Shown piece by piece: positions 1-7,900 of a stretch of DNA of 31,006 nt. The DNA is from Treponema sp. (GTDB taxonomy: Bacteria; Spirochaetota; Spirochaetia; Treponematales; Breznakiellaceae): assembly GCA_009780285.1 (NCBI GenBank), contig WRAL01000002.1, forward strand, positions 1-31,006, read 5' to 3'. A program made the position numbers and the translations under genes. A model generated the notes under the pieces. The model searched no databases. It had not been told where the DNA came from and saw only the letters and a program-made list of their open reading frames with translations. Numbering within the stretch: the first letter of the stretch is position 1; every line of letters starts with the position of its first letter.

Positions 1-111
1 ATCGTCGCTCTCGGCGGGATTGGACTCGATCCAAATGTCCGCCTGGGGGAATTGGAGAAGCAGCCGATTCATCATGTCCGTTGCCAGAGCGGTGTCGCGT
101 GTTTGCGTCAT
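1..111 (-). CDS. partial ORF of unknown function, runs off the left edge
   Basis: Thirty-seven codons are visible on the minus strand from an ATG at 111-109, with no stop before the edge. The ATG overlaps the TGA of the preceding minus-strand ORF as ATGA, the usual sign of translational coupling. The visible protein looks like real coding sequence: a helical start rich in Thr, Ala and Met, then an amphipathic stretch ending in DIWIESNPAESDD. The same frame stays open upstream of the ATG, so the segment could instead be the C-terminal part of a -1 frameshift product of the 108-410 ORF. I do not recognise the family and the function is unknown. Confidence 0.5.
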   Translation of the reverse strand, partial: MTQTRDTALATDMMNRLLLQFPQADIWIESNPAESDD

Positions 112-410
112 AGCCGGCCGAAGGGCGTCCCCCGCCTGCCGAAACGACCTTGCGACGCCCTCCCAGGCCGATCCCGCGCGCGGAAGCCGTTTGGGGGAAG
201 CGGCTCGGGGAAAAGCTGCCCGATTGCGCCGACGCCCATCCAGAACAAATCGGCGCCCTCGTCCGGCTCGTTACCGAGCGATCTCCAGTATTCCTCCAAG
301 ACTACCGGGGCATAAGGCAGCTTCTGCGATTCGTTGAAAAGCTCCCAGTATTCCTCCGAGGTCATCGCGTCGATCTCATCAAGCATTTCTTGAAGCATCG
401 CGTCATCCAT
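108..410 (-). CDS. small acidic protein of unknown function, possible frameshift parent
   Basis: A 100-residue minus-strand ORF with a good ribosome binding site (GGAGGG at 422-417) seven bases before the ATG. Residues 1 to about 72 are strongly acidic and natural-looking, with DEIDAMTSEEYWELFNESQK near the N terminus and Trp/Tyr-rich helices. The last 28 residues become Arg/Gly/Pro-rich, as out-of-frame GC-rich DNA often does. That change coincides with an in-frame heptamer C CCA AAC (195-189). In the -1 frame the sequence beyond it reads as a more ordinary protein (GSAWEGVARSFRQAGDA) and joins the 1-111 ORF. Either two coupled genes or one frameshifted gene is possible. The orientation is opposite to the head and tail genes. 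No family is recognised. Confidence 0.55.
   Translation of the reverse strand: MDDAMLQEMLDEIDAMTSEEYWELFNESQKLPYAPVVLEEYWRSLGNEPDEGADLFWMGVGAIGQLFPEPLPPNGFRARDRPGRASQGRFGRRGTPFGRL
189..195 (-). other. candidate -1 ribosomal slippery heptamer C CCA AAC
   Basis: On the minus strand the bases read CCCAAAC and are phased as X XXY YYZ relative to the ATG at 410. A one-base backward slip enters exactly the frame that continues through the ATG at 111 to the window edge. A short GC-rich self-complementary stretch (CCGCGCGCGG) lies a few bases downstream, but a convincing pseudoknot is not visible. Confidence 0.35.
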
Positions 411-428
411 TTTTCGCCCTCCAAATAA

Positions 429-457
429 ATAATACCGGCCCCCTCTAGGTTAGGCAA
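429..457 (-). promoter_or_regulatory. candidate sigma70-type promoter, leftward
   Basis: On the minus strand TTGCCT (457-452) is followed after 17 bases by TATTAT (434-429). The predicted start near 422 would give a leader of only about 12 bases, with the ribosome binding site at its very 5' end, which is tight. It lies back to back with the rightward promoter at 472-500. Confidence 0.35.
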
Positions 458-471
458 GCTCCGCGCGGCCC

Positions 472-500
472 TTGCGCAATTCATCCCGTGGGCTTACAAT
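472..500 (+). promoter_or_regulatory. sigma70-type promoter upstream of RNA element 1
   Basis: TTGCGC (472-477), 17-base spacer, TACAAT (495-500). The same TTGCGC box with the same 17-base spacer precedes the second RNA element at 11571-11599 (there TATACT), so the call rests on two independent copies. Expected start near 507. Confidence 0.65.
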
Positions 501-506
501 AACGCA

Positions 507-624
507 AGCGGGCGGGCTATTCCGCCAATACAATTCAACCCTTGCGCCTCTAGCCGCGCGAGGGGCTGGCGTCGCGAAAACGGGCCGGATTTTTCCTTTA
601 AGAGGGAAAGTCCGGCCTTTTTTT
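507..624 (+). ncRNA. structured RNA element, copy 1 (small RNA or leader/attenuator)
   Basis: From the predicted start there are three hairpins: GGCGG/CCGCC at 511-526; GC.CCTC/GAGG.GC around a nine-base loop in 544-566; and a long terminator stem at 583-617 followed by seven T. Bases 531-588 are almost identical to 11634-11693. The terminator stem keeps its pairing while its bases change, including A-T at 589/611 replaced by G-C in the other copy. There is no ATG inside, so a leader peptide is unlikely. It may be a free RNA of about 118 nt, or an attenuator that must be overcome for the gene at 642 to be expressed. It matches no RNA family I can name. Confidence 0.6.
583..624 (+). terminator. 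intrinsic terminator ending RNA element 1
   Basis: GGCCGGA (583-589) pairs with TCCGGCC (611-617). The stem continues inward through TTTTTCCT and AGGGAAAG with two G-T pairs, around a five-base loop, and is followed by TTTTTTT. It lies 18 bases before the ATG at 642. Confidence 0.8.
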
Positions 625-641
625 GCGTTATGGGGGATGGC

Positions 642-3600
642 ATGAAAAGGCTTCTTATTGAATGCGGCATGGCAAGGGAGATGCGGGATGGCCTGCGCCT
701 CGGCCAGCCGTCGCCGGGTATGCTCAGGCTGGAAAAGGCGCTGGCCAAGGCCCGCTTCGACGAGGGCAAGGTAAGCCGAGACGACGGCGGAAGGTTCGCG
801 GCGAATGGGGGCAGCGGCGGGAATGCGGCGGCCGATATTGCTGCAAGCCTTGACGCGCTTGCCGTTCCGATGGAAAAGGTCGAGTTCACGCGGGACAACT
901 TCAACAAACTGTTCCCCGAGGGGAAGATCAAAACGCCTCTTGGAGAGGTGAGACTTGGGGCGCATCAGTTCGAGAAACTTGACGCGAGGGACAGGCACGA
1001 GTTATTGGGCGCTGTGAGCCAGACCCTCAAAGACCCGATCATCGTGCTGGGCGAAAGGCGGGACGGAGCGGGCGCGAGGCTGTACGTAAAGTCGTTCAGG
1101 GACGAAGGTGCGGAAAAAACCGATTACGTGCAGTCCGTGGTGGTTGAAATCAACGGGGAGCATGTGTCGGTCTCGACGGGGCGGCGGAGGCCGGAGCAGA
1201 TTGAGGCCAAAATAAAAATGGCCGGCATCCCCCTCTACCAAAAGGCAGCGGAGGGTGGCGGCCGGACTCATGAAACGGGCGAAAGGGAAACCGACGCCCG
1301 CCAGCACTTAAAAGTATCGCCCAGACCGCTACGGAAGTCAAGCGGCAAAAGGCTTCTTATAAAAAGCTCGCTTGCGCGGGAAATACGAAAGAGCCTTAAC
1401 CTGGCCAAGGCCCGCTTCGACGAGGGCAAGGGCCACTCAAAAGAAGACGTTATCTACAAGGACAAAAATATAACCCCTGACCAGGCGGCACTTCTGGATG
1501 GGCTCAATTCCCATCAATATCCGCCCAGCGGGGCTATACCTACATCATCGCCCAAACCGCTACGGAAGTCAAGGGGAAAAAGGCTTCTCATCAAATGCAG
1601 CCTCGCGCAAGAGATAAGGGCTGCTCTGGACGGCGGCAGGCGGGCGACGGCGATCCTGGAAAAGGCTCTAGGGCATAAATACATCCGACGATGGAAGGCG
1701 AAAAACGGCAGGGGCTGGGACTACCTTTACCCTTCCGACCTTCCGCGCCCCTTCGCGGCACTTTCCGCGCTGTTCGGCCTGAAACGCGAGAGGATCGAGG
1801 CGGACTGGAAAAAGCTCGACGTCGAGGCGCGCTACGGCCTGGGCAAGGACGCCTTCGCCTCGCACGTTTTGGAGTACCTGTCGAACCGGGAAAAATGGGA
1901 CGCCTATTTCGCGAAGGAGGGAACGCGGGGCAAGGGCGAAAAGCCGCGCCGGGCGCAGACGGGCGGCGGGAAAACCAAGACGGCGGGCGCGCAGGGCGAG
2001 CTTTTCCCCGAGCCGGCGCCCAAGAACGAGAAAAAATCTTCCATCAATAAGAACCTTATGCGCGAGATATGGGGCCTTTATTCCGGCAAGGGCGCGAAGG
2101 CCGCGTCGGCGGGAACGGAGTCCGCGCCCAGGCAAGGGGAACTGTTCAGTGAGGAGGCTCCGAGCGCGCCCGATTCCGATTCGTCGTGGAACCCCAAAAG
2201 CGGGAACTACCGCTACAAGGACACCGGCTACATAGCCGGCAGCCGCAAGGAGATGGCCGAGCTTTATATCAGACGCATGGCGAAGGAAGGAAGGCGCGTG
2301 TCCGAGAAGGACATAGACTGGGAGGCAGTGGAGGAAAACCCGCGCCTGGCCAAACAGCTTATCGTCAAGAGCAACATCTTCGGCAAGGCGGACTGGGAAA
2401 CCTTGCGCTCCGGCGGAATGACCGGCGGCGCCGCCTTTCTTATCGACCGCGTCTACGCGGCGGTGGGGGCCGAGCCTGCCGGCGACGACGCTGAGGCGCG
2501 GCGCAACTATTCCATAGCCATCGACGGGCTGCGAGGCCGCCTTGAAACATGCGCGAGCGTGAAAGAGGTGACGGACGCGCTGAAGGAGATTCGCGAGGAG
2601 CTAAGCGGGAACTTCGTCGCCGCGCGCAAATCCGCCGAGGTTCTGGAGCTTAGCGAAAAGCTCGACAATCTGTACGACAGAAGGCTGGAGCTTGAGCGGA
2701 AGGAAAGAGAACTGGCGAGGATGGAAACGGCGAAGGACAGGGAAGCCCTGGCGTTCCTGAGCCGCGAGATTGACAAGATAAAGGCCCTGGACAAACGGAG
2801 GAAAAAGTTTTCCAGGTACGACCTGCCCCCGCCGGCCCGAGCGGAATACCAGGCCCTGGTCGCCGAGGCCGACGCAGAGAGAAGGCGGCTGGCGGAAGCG
2901 CACCGAAAGCAGCACGGCGCCCTTGACGAACCCATAAATCAAGGAGGCAAAACCGTCGGCTTCCGCAGAAGGGACTACCTCCAGAGCGAGATAAAAGAGA
3001 CGCAGGCGAAGCGCGACGCGTTGTACGCCCAAAAAACCGCCGAGCTTATCGCGTCCAACCCTCTTCACGCCGCGTGGTTCCAGCTTGGGGACAAGTTTCA
3101 CGGCACGGTCAATTACGGCCTTTTCTCAGGCTCGAAGGCTTTTCATGCCCACGTCGCCGACGCGCGCGCCGGCAGGCACGACGACTGGAAATGGCTGGAC
3201 AAGGAAACGCCGGCGGTCGGCGGAAAGGGAACGGCGCGCAAGGCCGAGTTCGAGATGAAGGTCGCCTCGGCTTTCGAGCGGCGCGGCGGCAGGGACGTGA
3301 AGGCCCGCTCCACGCTGGAGCTAAAGAAAGCGTTCAACCTGCGCGACGTGCAGTCCGGCAACTGGGTTCTCAACGACCCCGAGTCCGCCAAATTCCACGT
3401 CGATAACCTCGCCGCCGGCCTCGCCGACCTTGGCGACGCGACCGGCATTCCGGACGGCCTTCTGTCCATGAACGGAAGGCTCGCCATAGCGATAGGCGCA
3501 AGGGGCAAGGGAAACGCCGGAGGCAAGACCGCGAAGGCCCATTACGAATCGGTGGGAAGGGTGATAAACATCACCAAGATGGCCGGCGGCGGAAGCCTCG

Positions 3601-4547
3601 CCCACGAATGGTTCCACGCCTTCGACAACCTAATTTCCGAGGCAATGAGCGGGGAAAGCTCAGACCGCTTCCTTACCGAGCCGGACGCGGGCCTTACGGC
3701 CAAGCAACTAAAGCCGAAAAAGGAGGCCATGGAGCGAAAGGCCAGATTCGAGCGAACGGGAACGCCGGGCGCAGCGTTTCTTTACAAGGAAGCGGCGGCG
3801 GAGGCGGAAAAAGCCGGGGTACGGCTTTCCCCGCCCGCTTCCGAAGGGGAACACGCGCGGGAAGTGAGGGCCGCGTTCGACAGACTCTCGAAAGCGATAG
3901 CGGAAGGGAACGCTCCCCTTAGGACGAAGATCGCCTACACCCCCTCGGACTACGCACGGGCCAAGTTCAACTTCGAGCGTGAGAAAGGCGAATCGTCCGT
4001 CGTCGCTCGCATTCGGGACGCCGGCTCGCTGGACGAGGCGCTGGACGTGGTCTATTCGAGAAACCTCAAGGACAAGGACAAAAAACAATGGGCTATCCTC
4101 GCCGCCTCCTGGCACGACGGCAAGCCGGAGGGCAACATCGTCGAGGCGAATTCCGGCTCGCACTGCTCGGAGTTCCGCAAGAACGCCGTCGCCCTGGACG
4201 GCTTGGGCGGAAAGCCTTATTGGGCCACGGGCAAGGAAATGGCGGCGCGGGCCTTCGCCGCCTACGTGGACGACAAGCTGCGCGGGCAAGGCCGCAGGAA
4301 CGACTACCTCGCATACGCCACGACGAACGATTTTTACGACGACCCGCTTTTCGGGCCGTCATACCCCTACCCCGAAGGGGAGGAAAGGGAAAGGATAAAC
4401 GCCGCCTTCGACGATCTGTTCGCGGCGGTCAACGGAACAGGCGCGATACGAAAGGCCCTGGGCCTTGCCGCGCCGGGCATGGGCGCGACGGCCGGGCCTT
4501 GGGCGAGGCTGGAACAAGTAATGCGACGAATGAGGGCGGCGGGATAA
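642..4547 (+). CDS. polyvalent protein with PBECR2-like nuclease and LPD1/metallopeptidase-like domains
   Basis: 1301 residues. I chose the ATG at 642 because GGGGGAT lies just upstream and because residues 2-6 (KRLLI) recur twice inside the protein, near residues 236 and 313. Order: KRLLI leader; RDDGGRF linker (about 47); a PBECR2-like nuclease domain (about 77-202; TPLGEVRLG...QFEKL and LYVKSF); two repeated KRLLI segments at junction motifs; a helical region starting GYIAGSRKEMA (about 525-660); a charged coiled coil (about 667-790); and a C-terminal LPD1-type domain with HEWFH (988-992), an HExxH zinc motif. This matches phage and plasmid polyvalent proteins, thought to be delivered with DNA and to counter host defences. 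Domain names are from remembered patterns. It is followed by a small AT-rich gene. Confidence 0.75.
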   Translation: MKRLLIECGMAREMRDGLRLGQPSPGMLRLEKALAKARFDEGKVSRDDGGRFAANGGSGGNAAADIAASLDALAVPMEKVEFTRDNFNKLFPEGKIKTPLGEVRLGAHQFEKLDARDRHELLGAVSQTLKDPIIVLGERRDGAGARLYVKSFRDEGAEKTDYVQSVVVEINGEHVSVSTGRRRPEQIEAKIKMAGIPLYQKAAEGGGRTHETGERETDARQHLKVSPRPLRKSSGKRLLIKSSLAREIRKSLNLAKARFDEGKGHSKEDVIYKDKNITPDQAALLDGLNSHQYPPSGAIPTSSPKPLRKSRGKRLLIKCSLAQEIRAALDGGRRATAILEKALGHKYIRRWKAKNGRGWDYLYPSDLPRPFAALSALFGLKRERIEADWKKLDVEARYGLGKDAFASHVLEYLSNREKWDAYFAKEGTRGKGEKPRRAQTGGGKTKTAGAQGELFPEPAPKNEKKSSINKNLMREIWGLYSGKGAKAASAGTESAPRQGELFSEEAPSAPDSDSSWNPKSGNYRYKDTGYIAGSRKEMAELYIRRMAKEGRRVSEKDIDWEAVEENPRLAKQLIVKSNIFGKADWETLRSGGMTGGAAFLIDRVYAAVGAEPAGDDAEARRNYSIAIDGLRGRLETCASVKEVTDALKEIREELSGNFVAARKSAEVLELSEKLDNLYDRRLELERKERELARMETAKDREALAFLSREIDKIKALDKRRKKFSRYDLPPPARAEYQALVAEADAERRRLAEAHRKQHGALDEPINQGGKTVGFRRRDYLQSEIKETQAKRDALYAQKTAELIASNPLHAAWFQLGDKFHGTVNYGLFSGSKAFHAHVADARAGRHDDWKWLDKETPAVGGKGTARKAEFEMKVASAFERRGGRDVKARSTLELKKAFNLRDVQSGNWVLNDPESAKFHVDNLAAGLADLGDATGIPDGLLSMNGRLAIAIGARGKGNAGGKTAKAHYESVGRVINITKMAGGGSLAHEWFHAFDNLISEAMSGESSDRFLTEPDAGLTAKQLKPKKEAMERKARFERTGTPGAAFLYKEAAAEAEKAGVRLSPPASEGEHAREVRAAFDRLSKAIAEGNAPLRTKIAYTPSDYARAKFNFEREKGESSVVARIRDAGSLDEALDVVYSRNLKDKDKKQWAILAASWHDGKPEGNIVEANSGSHCSEFRKNAVALDGLGGKPYWATGKEMAARAFAAYVDDKLRGQGRRNDYLAYATTNDFYDDPLFGPSYPYPEGEERERINAAFDDLFAAVNGTGAIRKALGLAAPGMGATAGPWARLEQVMRRMRAAG
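1220..1300. other. inverted repeats upstream of junction motif A
   Basis: GGCCG (1220-1224) pairs with CGGCC (1259-1263) and encloses CCCTC/GAGGG (1231-1235/1251-1255). A second perfect six-base stem, CGGGCG/CGCCCG, follows (1276-1281/1295-1300). All of this lies inside coding sequence, just after the nuclease domain, where the protein becomes low in complexity. Confidence 0.5.
1316..1341 (+). repeat. junction motif copy A (ATCGCMM-N12-AAGTCAA)
   Basis: One of six in-frame copies. It encodes the end of a Ser-Pro-x4-Lys-Ser linker directly before the first internal KRLLI repeat. Confidence 0.6.
1497..1515. other. inverted repeat upstream of junction motif B
   Basis: GATGGG (1497-1502) and CCCATC (1510-1515) form a perfect six-base stem with a seven-base loop. 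A smaller GCCC/GGGC hairpin follows before the motif at 1547. Confidence 0.45.
1547..1572 (+). repeat. junction motif copy B
   Basis: Same 26-bp motif with the 12-base spacer. It is followed directly by the second internal copy of the KRLLI leader. The module between copies A and B is only about 75 codons long, so it looks like a truncated cassette. Confidence 0.6.
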
Positions 4548-4595
4548 GGCCGCTGGCATATATGGCACAAAGCCCCGGCACGGAGGAGGATAGCT

Positions 4596-4940
4596 ATGGA
4601 AGGCATTGGAATCATTGCGCCTGAAAAGGAGGGCGACTCAAAGGAAGAAGCGGAGGCTAAAGCAAGATTAAGAACAATGTCTTTGAGAGAAAAGTTTGAC
4701 TTTCTAAATTCAGGCGTGCCCTTGGATCCAAGTTTTGCTTACTCTTGTGAATACCACATGATCTCATACTGTATTGATGAGATTAAAGCCATAAGCGATT
4801 TTTTTTGCGTTCCTCGCTTTTGTTCAAAGCATGGGGAATTAATAGACTTCGATTTGTTTATGCAATCTATTAAGGAAAGGCTTAAAGCGCTTGAGTCATT
4901 TGTCAAATGTTCCGGCGCTGAAAATGGAGAAAAACAATGA
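4596..4940 (+). CDS. small AT-rich accessory protein, unknown (possible immunity or moron gene)
   Basis: 114 residues from an ATG preceded by GGAGGAGG. The third codon positions and the overall base composition are visibly AT-rich compared with every neighbour, a sign of recent separate acquisition. The protein is mostly helical with six Cys scattered from about residue 50 onward, and has no signal peptide or membrane segment. Its stop overlaps the start of the next giant gene as ATGA (4937-4940). A place between two multidomain toxin-like proteins would suit an immunity or accessory factor, but no family is recognised and that role is inference only. Confidence 0.7.
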   Translation: MEGIGIIAPEKEGDSKEEAEAKARLRTMSLREKFDFLNSGVPLDPSFAYSCEYHMISYCIDEIKAISDFFCVPRFCSKHGELIDFDLFMQSIKERLKALESFVKCSGAENGEKQ

Positions 4941-7900
4941 CAAGGCTTGTTATACAAAAAACGAGGTCGGGCGGATCGAGGCTGCTGCTTCTAAAATCGA
5001 AAGTCGCGCCCGCGAGAAAAGGCGTCGGGCTTGAGCACCTGCGAAAGCTCATTATGGATCATCTAGCGACGCTGGAAGACGGCGAGATGAAAAAGGCCGG
5101 CCTTCCCGTCGGCACGATCCGCGACCGCAAGGGCGGAATGAAGTTCGTCAAGGTGGCGCCGGGCAAGTGGCGGCCCAAGTACGACGGCCAGACTCGCGGG
5201 GCGGCGCAGGCCGTCGCCGCGATCAAAAGAAAGATCGCCGAGGCGAAGGACGCGCGGGAAATGCTGAACATCGTTATGGAAAACCGCGACAGGTTCAGCG
5301 ACAAAAACGGCAACCCGCTTCCCTTCGTCCAGGAACTGAGCGCCTACGTCCGAGAGAAAGGCGACGGGATGGAGGTGCGCGACGCGAAAGCCGCGCAGGA
5401 GGCCAAGGCCCAAAGGCGGGCGGAACGCGTCCGACAAAAAGCGGAGAAGGAAAAACAGGCGCGCGAGGTGGCCGAGATTCTCGCCGAGCGCGGGGGCGAA
5501 AGCGGGAACGGGCCTACGGACGAAAGGGCGCGCCTGAAAAAGAAATTCGAGGACATGGCCGAGCCTATGGAGGTCGTGCTTTTCAACAGGGAGAACTACG
5601 ACCGGCTTTTTCCCGGCGGCAAGGCAGAGACCCCGCTTGGCGAGATGAAACTTGGGGAAAATCAGTACGAGAAGATAAAAGCGATGAATAGGCAAAGGCT
5701 TTTGGGCGCGATGAAGCAGGTTTTGTCCGATCCTCTCGTCGTGTACGAATCCGAAGGGGCGAAAGTTTACGCGAAGCCGCTGACCGACAAAGGAAAGCCA
5801 AAAACGGTCGTTTCCGTGGTCGTGGACAGGGACGGAATCAACGTTTCAATCTCCACCCACCAAAAGGACTTGGAAAACGTGCTTCGCAAAATAGAAAAGG
5901 GCGGCGTCCTCTATGAAAAGGATGCCGCCCAAAATGGCGGGCGCGCCCATGCCCCCAAGGAGCGGGATAACGGCCCTGCCGAGCCAACCCCGAACGCGGG
6001 TTCCCATGGCGGCAGCCTGGAAACCGGGAACCGAGACCGCCATTCACCTACATCATCGCCCGAATCCGGGGAAAAGTCAAGCGGACTTGCCGCGCTGCGC
6101 CAAAAATACCGCTCAGGGAAAAGCGTCGAGGGCGACGAGGACGAGATCGCCGTGGGCAAGGAGATCGTGTCAGGGCGCTGGCGCCTGGTCGAGTCCGACG
6201 CGCCCTCCGCCTCGCACGACGAGACGACGTTCCGCAAGACCGAGGGCTTTCCCGCGAACGAGGACGGCTCCACGATAAACGACCGCGACTACGAAAAGGA
6301 CAAGGCGGCGCAGGAGGCCGTGCTTGAGATCGCCTCGGACTACGACATGCAGGCGCTCTCCTTCGACAGCCCCGTGGTCGTAACCTCCGACGGCGTGGTT
6401 ATTTCCGGCAACAACCGCACCATGAGTTCCAAGATAGCCGCGCGAAAGGGCACGGACAAGAAGTACGTGGAGGCGCTGCGAAAAAAGGCAAAAAAGTTCG
6501 GCTTTGACGCCGAGCAGGTGGGCGAGTTCAGGCACCCGCGCGTGGTGTTCGAAACCGCCGAGAACGAGGGCTACAGCACAAGGCAGTTCGCCAGGTTCAA
6601 CGAGTCCAACAAAAAGGCCATGAACCCGATAGAGGCGGCGGTAAAAGTCTCAAAGACGATAGGCGCGCGCACGGTGGAAAGCGTCGCCGAAAAAATGTCC
6701 GAGCACGATACCCTGGGCGAGCTTTACGCCGACCGCAAGGCCGTGTCCGACATTTTCAACGTCCTTCAGCGCGACGGGGTGATCGGGCAGTTCGACCGCC
6801 CGCAGTACGCGACCGAGGACGGCATCACAGGCGCGGGCAAGGAGTTCCTCGAAACCGCCCTTATCGGCTCTGTGATAAACGAGGCGAACATTCGCGGCCT
6901 TAACCGCGAGGGCTGCAAGAGCATCAGGCAGAAGCTCGTTCGCGCGATAACGCCTCTGATCGAAAACAGGGGAATGGACGGCTACAGCATCGCCGGCGAG
7001 CTCAACCGAGCCGTGGACATAGCCATTCAGGTGGCCACGCGCAAGGAGTTCGCGAGCGTCGAGGAATACTCCAAGCAGATGAACATGTTCAGCCTGGACG
7101 ACAAGGTTTCGATAGAGCTTGCCAAGAGGCTTGAGGGGACGCAGAAGGAATTCGCCGAGTTCATGCAGACGGTGAACGGAGGGCTGAAGCACGCGGCCAA
7201 CGGCGAGGCGGACATATTCATTGGCGAGGTGGAAACCAAGGACGCGATCCTTGAGCGGCTTTTGAGCGCCGGCGCGGTGAAAAAGGCCGTGAGCGGGGCG
7301 TTCGCGTTTTTCCGCCGGCTGGCGAAGGCGCTGTTCGACGAGAGCAAACACCCAAGGGACGAGGGCGGGAGATTTTCGGCGCAGGACAAGGAAGCTGCCG
7401 CTGCTCTTGAAGGCCGAAGCAAAGGCGGCTACCCGATAGCCCTTGCGGACATGAAAACGCTCTCCGGCGTGCTTGAAAGCGGCAAGTCCGCCGTAATCCG
7501 CAGCACGGAGCTTGGCGACGTGCACATCGATCAAGGCGAGGCGAAACAACGGTCTTTTGGCATAAAGCACATAATACGCCAGCGGCATTTGAACGACGGC
7601 AAGACGGCGGATGAAATTACCTCGCTCCTTGTCCTTTTAGCGGATACGGTAAGGGACGGCGTTATTTCAAGGGAAGTAAAGGCGACCGACTCGGCGGGCA
7701 GGGATATAGGCCGCTACGACCTGCAAAAAAACGGCATAGTCGCCGTGATAAGCAAGACGCGCGACGACAAGAACGAGCGATTTGTGATAACCGGCTTTGA
7801 CGCCGTGGACAAAGAGGAAGCAACCGATGCCATAAAGACGGGTATCGCCAGATATGGCTACGCGCCTGAATTCTCTTATTTCCGAAAACAGGTGGGAGCG

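Noticed and set aside
630..641. ATG 630 as start of the first polyvalent gene
   Set aside because: It overlaps the purine-rich binding region and would add MGDG before the KRLLI leader, which begins the repeated unit elsewhere in the protein.
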